From positions 287,210-351,209 of the forward strand of contig VGFP01000002.1 of the NCBI GenBank assembly GCA_016868855.1: 64,000 nt of DNA. Direction: 5' to 3'. Under the pieces are notes generated by a model that saw only the letters and a program-made list of their open reading frames with translations, searched no databases and was not told the DNA's origin. Both the position numbers and the translations under genes were made by a program. Shown piece by piece: positions 58,707 to 64,000 of this stretch. Origin of the DNA: Bacteroidota bacterium (GTDB taxonomy: Bacteria; Bacteroidota; Bacteroidia; Chitinophagales; Chitinophagaceae). Numbering within the stretch: the first letter of the stretch is position 1; every line of letters starts with the position of its first letter.

Positions 58707-59999
58707 ATGCAATCCAACTCACGCAGAAAATTTATAAATACCCTCACAACCGCAACTGCAGCATTGCCTTTTTTGTCAGCCATCAATCCTGCATTTGCTA
58801 CAGAGGCAAAATACGTGCAATCTCTTTTTGAAAATTCTTTGCCTGGTAATTTTTCTTCAGATGATGATTTATGGGCTTGGATCAGAGACGCATATACAGT
58901 CAGTCCCAATATCATTAATCTGAACAATGGCGGGGTTGCACCTCAGCCGAAGGTTGTGCAAGATGCTCATATCAGGTATTATCAGTATTGCAACGAGGCG
59001 CCGTCCTATTACATGTGGCAGATATTGGATCAAGGCCGAGAGCCATTGCGCGAGCGACTTGCCCACCTTTGTGGATCAGACACAGAGGAAATTGCCATCA
59101 ACAGAAATGCAACCGAAGGGTTGAATACAGTCATTTTCGGTTTGAATTTGAGAGCAGGGGATGAGGTGGTATTGACGAAGCAGGATTATCCCAATATGAT
59201 CAACGCCTGGAAACAGCGCGAAAAAAGAGATGGCATCAAGTTGGTATGGATCGATATTCCATTGCCAATGGAAAATGAAGATGAGATTGCTTCTTACTAC
59301 ATAAAAGCTTTCACTTCAAAAACAAAGGTTGTGATGGTGACGCATCTGATCAACTGGTGTGGACAAATCATGCCCGTAAGAAAAATTGCTGATGTTGCAC
59401 ACCAACGTGGTATTGAAGTGATTGCAGATGGTGCACATACATTGGGACATTTTGCTTTCAAGGTGCCTGATTTGGGTTGTGATTATTTTGCCTCCTCACT
59501 TCACAAGTGGATGAGCGCTCCTTTTGGAAGTGGCGTTCTATATATCAGGAAAGATAAAATCAAAAATGTTTGGGCATTGCTTTCCAACAACGAACCCGAT
59601 GGATCGGACATCAGAAAGTTTGAATCACTAGGAACCAGGTCATTCGCGTCAGAAATGGCAATCGGTGCAGCTATAGATTTCCATGATGTCATGGGAAGCA
59701 AGCGCAAGGAAGAAAGATTGAGGTTTCTAAAAAATTACTGGGTGGATCAGTTGAAAAATCATCCCAAGATTTCATTCAATCAGCCACATTCAAACAATCT
59801 TTCCTGTGCAATTGCCAATGTCGCAGTTGCAGGAAAAAAACCCGAAGAGGTCTCTTCGGAGCTTTTTTCCAAGTATAAAATCCATGCTGTTGCCATCAAT
59901 TGGGAGCATATCCATGGCGTACGGGTGACACCCAACGTGTACACTTCAACCAAGGAATTGGACAAGTTGGTGGGGGCACTCAAGAAAATTGCCGGGTAA
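58707..59999 (+). CDS. Class V aminotransferase-fold PLP enzyme (isopenicillin N epimerase-like) with Tat-like signal
   Basis: SRRKFINTLTTATAALPFLSAINPAFA; NATEGLNTVIFGLNL, EVIADGAHTLGHFAFKVPDLGCDYFASSLHKWMSAPFGSGVLYI. Confidence 0.9.
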   Translation: MQSNSRRKFINTLTTATAALPFLSAINPAFATEAKYVQSLFENSLPGNFSSDDDLWAWIRDAYTVSPNIINLNNGGVAPQPKVVQDAHIRYYQYCNEAPSYYMWQILDQGREPLRERLAHLCGSDTEEIAINRNATEGLNTVIFGLNLRAGDEVVLTKQDYPNMINAWKQREKRDGIKLVWIDIPLPMENEDEIASYYIKAFTSKTKVVMVTHLINWCGQIMPVRKIADVAHQRGIEVIADGAHTLGHFAFKVPDLGCDYFASSLHKWMSAPFGSGVLYIRKDKIKNVWALLSNNEPDGSDIRKFESLGTRSFASEMAIGAAIDFHDVMGSKRKEERLRFLKNYWVDQLKNHPKISFNQPHSNNLSCAIANVAVAGKKPEEVSSELFSKYKIHAVAINWEHIHGVRVTPNVYTSTKELDKLVGALKKIAG

Positions 60000-60087
60000 A
60001 CAGCCCAAAAACGCCCTTTCCCTCTGAAATTGCTCGATTTTCAGCCAAATTCAGGACTTTTTTCAAGGCTGTTTTGGTCATTTCTGC

Positions 60088-60095
60088 TAACTTTG
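60088..60095 (+). promoter_or_regulatory. -7 element of rpsA promoter
   Basis: TAACTTTG about 60 nt upstream of the GTG start. Confidence 0.5.
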
Positions 60096-60138
60096 CCGTC
60101 CCCAAATCAGGCTGACAAAACAGCTTGAAATTTAAACA

Positions 60139-60146
60139 AAAGGAGG
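60139..60146 (+). promoter_or_regulatory. Strong Shine-Dalgarno sequence of rpsA
   Basis: aaaggagg, 9 nt before GTG 60156. Confidence 0.75.
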
Positions 60147-60155
60147 ACATACATA

Positions 60156-61976
60156 GTGGAAGAAAACAACACACTAACAAATCCGTCAGTTGCTACAGCT
60201 CATGATGATTTTGACTGGAGTATTGACAAGCGCAATGTTGCCCGTTACAACAACGACGAGCAACAAAAGTATGATGCCGTTTACGAGGGCACATTCAAAA
60301 CGATCACCGACGGTGAAATGGTTCAAGGTACCGTAGTAGGTATGACCAAGACAGACGTAGTGATCAACATCGGTTTCAAAAGCGATGGACTTGTTTCATT
60401 GAATGAATTCAGGGACTTGCATGACTTGAAAACCGGTGATGTAGTAGAAGTGATGGTAGTGGAAAAAGAAGACAGAGAAGGGCATCTCCATCTCAGTCGC
60501 AAGCAAGCACGTATCAGCCGTGCCTGGGAACGCATTGTTGAAATGCATAAAACTGGTGAAGTTGTTACAGGCTTTGTTACAAGCAAAACAAAAGGCGGTC
60601 TCATTGTCGACATCCTGGGTATGGAAACATTCTTGCCTGGATCTCAAATTGATGTGAAGCCAGTTACAGATTACGATCAGTTCGTAGGAAAAACAATGGA
60701 ATTCAAGGTGGTGAAAATCAACGAAGCCATCAAGAATGCAGTTGTTTCACATAAGGCACTTATTGAAAGTGATATTGAAGCACAACGTGCTGAGATCATG
60801 GGTAAATTGGAGAAAGGCCAGGTGTTGGAAGGAACAATCAAGAACATCACTGATTTCGGTGCTTTCTTGGATCTGGGTGGTGTTGATGGTCTCCTTTACA
60901 TCACAGATATCAGCTGGGGAAGAATCAACCATCCTTCAGAGGTGTTGAAACTTGACCAGAAAGTAAACGTTGTTGTATTGGATTTTGATGATGAGAAAAA
61001 GCGTATCAGCCTCGGCTTGAAACAATTGACTCCTCATCCATGGGATACCTTGTCAACCGACATCGTTGAAGGTGCTACCGTAAAAGGCAAAGTAGTCAAC
61101 ATCGAAGATTATGGCGCTTTCTTGGAAATCACTCCAGGTGTTGAAGGATTGGTTCACGTAAGTGAAATCACTTGGGCCAATACACCTGTAAACGCCAAAG
61201 AATTCTTCAAGTTGGGTGACGAGTACGAAGCAAAAGTAGTAACACTTGACAAGGACAGCAGAAAAATGAGTTTGTCTATCAAGCAACTCAGTGCTGATCC
61301 ATGGAACGAAATAGAAGAGAAATTCCCTGTTAGCAGCAAGCACAGCGGATTGGTTAAAAACATCACTCCTTACGGCGTGTTTGTTGAATTGCAGCCTGGA
61401 ATTGGCGGAATGATTCACATCAGCGACTTGAGCTGGTTGAAGCGCTTCAACCATCCTTCTGAATTCACCAAATCAGGTTCTTCTATCGATACCATCATTT
61501 TAAACATCGACAAGGAAAACAGAAAATTGCAACTCGGACACAAGCAATTGGAAGAAGATCCCTGGAACGCGTTGCAGGAAACCTTCACCATTGGATCTAT
61601 CCACGAAGGAACTGTAACCAAGAAAGATGATAAAGGTGCTTTGGTTCAACTTCCATACGGATTGGAAGGCTTCGCTCCTGCGCGTCATCTTGCAAAAGAA
61701 GACGGCAAGGTGGTAAGTGCTAATGAAACAACTCAATTCATGGTGATTGAATTTGATCGCAATGAAAAGAGAATTGTGTTGAGTCATGCACGCATTTGGG
61801 AACAAGTTGCAGCTGATGAAAAAGAAGCAGTTGTAAAAGAGAAGAAAGCCGATGCAGCAAAAACCAAAAAAGCTGTAAAAGATATCCAAAACAAAGTTGA
61901 GAAATCAACCTTGGGCGATTTGGGTGTATTGGCAGAACTCAAGAAGAAAATGGAAGGCGGCGAAGAAGCCAAATAA
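60156..61976 (+). CDS. rpsA: 30S ribosomal protein S1 (GTG start)
   Basis: Six S1-like repeats, e.g. GQVLEGTIKNITDFGAFLDLGGVDGLLYITDISWGRINHPSEVL, GATVKGKVVNIEDYGAFLEITPGVEGLVHVSEITW. Confidence 0.98.
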   Translation: MEENNTLTNPSVATAHDDFDWSIDKRNVARYNNDEQQKYDAVYEGTFKTITDGEMVQGTVVGMTKTDVVINIGFKSDGLVSLNEFRDLHDLKTGDVVEVMVVEKEDREGHLHLSRKQARISRAWERIVEMHKTGEVVTGFVTSKTKGGLIVDILGMETFLPGSQIDVKPVTDYDQFVGKTMEFKVVKINEAIKNAVVSHKALIESDIEAQRAEIMGKLEKGQVLEGTIKNITDFGAFLDLGGVDGLLYITDISWGRINHPSEVLKLDQKVNVVVLDFDDEKKRISLGLKQLTPHPWDTLSTDIVEGATVKGKVVNIEDYGAFLEITPGVEGLVHVSEITWANTPVNAKEFFKLGDEYEAKVVTLDKDSRKMSLSIKQLSADPWNEIEEKFPVSSKHSGLVKNITPYGVFVELQPGIGGMIHISDLSWLKRFNHPSEFTKSGSSIDTIILNIDKENRKLQLGHKQLEEDPWNALQETFTIGSIHEGTVTKKDDKGALVQLPYGLEGFAPARHLAKEDGKVVSANETTQFMVIEFDRNEKRIVLSHARIWEQVAADEKEAVVKEKKADAAKTKKAVKDIQNKVEKSTLGDLGVLAELKKKMEGGEEAK

Positions 61977-61994
61977 CATTGAAATACTCTTACT

Positions 61995-62027
61995 CAAAGG
62001 GTCTCCCCACAGGAGACCCTTTTTTTA
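61995..62027. terminator. Intrinsic terminator after rpsA, overlapping the stop codon of the convergent HAD gene
   Basis: aaagggtctcc-ccac-aggagaccctttttttat. Confidence 0.8.
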
Positions 62028-62687
62028 TGGTATCATTTCCATTATTTTTTGTTGATGTATATCTGCGAGGGAGGAAATTTTCAGATCCGCTATATTCCAT
62101 CGTGCCATTTCAAACTGTGAAGGATGAGGTACAATGATGCATTTCATTTTTGCTGCTTTTGCAGCAATCAATCCATTGAAAGAATCCTCTATGCAAATGC
62201 AGGAGGCAGGACCACTTTGCAATGACCTGGCACAATCCAGAAAAACCTGTGGATGAGGTTTTCCGTAGTCAAGATGTTCTGCAGATGCAATGGCAGAAAA
62301 ATGATGGGTGAGTTGAAGTTTATCAAGCACAGCATGTATTACTCCAAAAGGTGAGGAGCTTGCCAATCCAATTTTAAAATTCATATCGGAAAAAACGTTG
62401 ATCGCATGGGCAACACCTTGCATCATGTTGCCCTTGGTATTGATCTTGTAAATCAGTCGCTCTAAAATGTCTGTTTCGGTTTTTGCAAGATGTATCTTGT
62501 CAATATCAAATATCCTGAACCAATGTTCAAGAAATTCGGGAGTTCTCAATCCTGTTGTTGTGTTATATGCTTCCTCGGATATACTCACATTAAACACTTT
62601 GAGCGTTTCTTGCGCAGCTTCATACCATAACGGTTCAGAATCAATGATCAGTCCGTCCATGTCAAAAATGACCGTATTCAGTTTCAT
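62025..62687 (-). CDS. HAD-superfamily phosphatase (beta-phosphoglucomutase/HxpB-like)
   Basis: VIFDMDGLIIDSEPLWYEAAQE, IGLASSSPFGVIHAVLDKL, GKPHPQVFLDCA, CICIEDSFNGLIAAKAAKMKCI. Confidence 0.93.
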   Translation of the reverse strand: MKLNTVIFDMDGLIIDSEPLWYEAAQETLKVFNVSISEEAYNTTTGLRTPEFLEHWFRIFDIDKIHLAKTETDILERLIYKINTKGNMMQGVAHAINVFSDMNFKIGLASSSPFGVIHAVLDKLQLTHHFSAIASAEHLDYGKPHPQVFLDCARSLQSGPASCICIEDSFNGLIAAKAAKMKCIIVPHPSQFEMARWNIADLKISSLADIHQQKIMEMIP

Positions 62688-62746
62688 ATGCGGACAAAGC
62701 TAATCATATGTCATTTAATTTAAATTCATTATCTTGACCAAGTCGT

Positions 62747-63499
62747 ATGAAAAAACTTAAGCATTTCAAGCTTGTAAGGAAATTTGTTTATACGGTTGTA
62801 GGCGCGTTTACTTACCCAGGCATTGCGATGGTGAACAAATTGACCATTACAGGAACTGAATATCTAAAAGGTTTGCCCAAGAAAAATGTCCTTTTCGTCA
62901 GCAACCATCAAACGTATTTTGCGGATATTATTGCATTCTCCCATATCTTTTGTGCAGTAAAATGGGGAAAGAAAAACAAATTGGGACTGCCATTCTATTT
63001 ACTGAATCCATTTGTCAATGTCAATTTTGTGGCAGCAGAGGAGACGATGAAGGATAATTTGCTGACAAGACTTTTTACGCTTGCAGGTGCCATTACGATC
63101 AAACGCACCTGGAGAAGCAAGGGTGTTGACATCAAAAGAGAAGTAGATCCAAAGGATTTTGAAAATATTTATGACGCCCTCAAAAGAAGATGGGTGATCA
63201 CCTTTCCACAAGGAACGACCAAGCCTTTTGCGCCCGGCAGAAAAGGAACTGCGCATATTATCAAAGAAATGCAGCCTGTTGTTGTACCTGTTGTTATCAA
63301 TGGATTTTGGAGAGCATTCAACCGCAAGGGATTGGTATTCAAAAAAAGAGGTACCAATCTTTCTGTCCAGTTCAAACCGCCGATGGAGATTGATTATTCA
63401 AAAACTGTTGAAGAGATCCTAGATCTGATCATGCACGCAATTGAGCAAAGCACTGAATTTAAATTGAAAGGCCGTCATCACAGGCTTCAACCCTCATGA
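62747..63499 (+). CDS. 1-acyl-sn-glycerol-3-phosphate acyltransferase family protein
   Basis: NVLFVSNHQTYFADI (HX4D), WVITFPQGTTKPFAPGRKGTAHIIKEMQPVVVPVVINGF. Confidence 0.9.
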   Translation: MKKLKHFKLVRKFVYTVVGAFTYPGIAMVNKLTITGTEYLKGLPKKNVLFVSNHQTYFADIIAFSHIFCAVKWGKKNKLGLPFYLLNPFVNVNFVAAEETMKDNLLTRLFTLAGAITIKRTWRSKGVDIKREVDPKDFENIYDALKRRWVITFPQGTTKPFAPGRKGTAHIIKEMQPVVVPVVINGFWRAFNRKGLVFKKRGTNLSVQFKPPMEIDYSKTVEEILDLIMHAIEQSTEFKLKGRHHRLQPS

Positions 63500-64000
63500 T
63501 GCATTGTCAAAAAGAGCCTTGAGTTCTGTGGCATCTGCAGGTTTCATTTTTTTGGCAAGAATGAGTCGCAGTTGTCTTCTTCTCAAAGCACCATCATACA
63601 ATTTTTTGTCATCTTCCGTCTCCGGAATCAGCTCTGGCACCTTTCTGGGTTTCCCATTGGGATCCAATGCAACAAATGTAAAATAGGCCTCGTTGCTTTG
63701 GTATTTGTATTGTTGAGTATAATCTTCGCCCCAAACTTTCAGGTGTATTTCCATAGAAGTATTGAAAGCCCTTGAAACTTTTGCTTCTATATGAACCACG
63801 TTGCCCAATTTGATGGGAGACACAAATGAAATATTGTCAACCGAGGCCGTAACACAAGGTGCATTGCAGTGTTTCCATGCAGCCATTGCTGCAGCAACAT
63901 CCATCCAATACATCAATCGCCCGCCCATGAGGTTGCCATAGAAATTGGTATCATTGGGCAATACCAATTCAGTCATTTCAACTTTTGAATCTGCAGATTT
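63494..64000 (-). CDS. Acyl-CoA thioesterase (hotdog), 5' end beyond the window edge
   Basis: TELVLPNDTNFYGNLMGGRLMYWMDVAAAMAAWKH; frame open to 64000 (KSADSKVEMTELV), so the listed Met is probably internal. Confidence 0.92.
   Translation of the reverse strand, partial: KSADSKVEMTELVLPNDTNFYGNLMGGRLMYWMDVAAAMAAWKHCNAPCVTASVDNISFVSPIKLGNVVHIEAKVSRAFNTSMEIHLKVWGEDYTQQYKYQSNEAYFTFVALDPNGKPRKVPELIPETEDDKKLYDGALRRRQLRLILAKKMKPADATELKALFDNAS

Noticed and set aside
1-64000. CRISPR arrays, transposases, integrases, phage or toxin-antitoxin genes
   Set aside because: Looked for direct-repeat arrays and mobile/defence protein motifs and found none; the window is core-genome-like.

Overview
This 64 kb window is a gene-dense, mostly housekeeping chromosomal segment from a Bacteroidota bacterium. 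It looks Chitinophagaceae-like from protein style and from repeated TTTG-N~19-20-TAnnTTTG promoter motifs; this is inference, with no search run. Contents include pth, a beta-CASP MBL protein, LemA/TPM proteins, pgk-gap, tRNA-Glu(TTC), a secreted hydrolase / GH-like glutaminase cluster, a fused alpha/beta 2-oxoacid dehydrogenase E1, transporters, mdh, efp-accB-accC, GSIII glutamine synthetase, purL, pyrG, yidC, a ComA-type phosphosulfolactate synthase, aroE, rdgB, ilvE, the str/S10/spc ribosomal protein cluster (rpsL to secY-map) and rpsA. I saw no CRISPR array, prophage, transposon, rRNA operon or recognisable defence system. The observations most worth follow-up are: (1) a 265-bp structured, apparently non-coding spacer between rpsJ and rplC, a candidate ribosomal-protein leader/attenuator RNA; (2) a 4HBT thioesterase gene interrupted by one in-frame TGA, convergently overlapping aroE; (3) canonical Shine-Dalgarno sequences retained only at rpsA and rpsH, in a phylum that mostly lacks them; (4) a GTTAACTGTTAAC-type dispersed palindromic repeat; (5) a ComA homologue possibly linked to sulfonolipid/sulfolactate metabolism; (6) fragmentation of the ribosomal supercluster by terminators and new promoters, and absence of the alpha operon after map.
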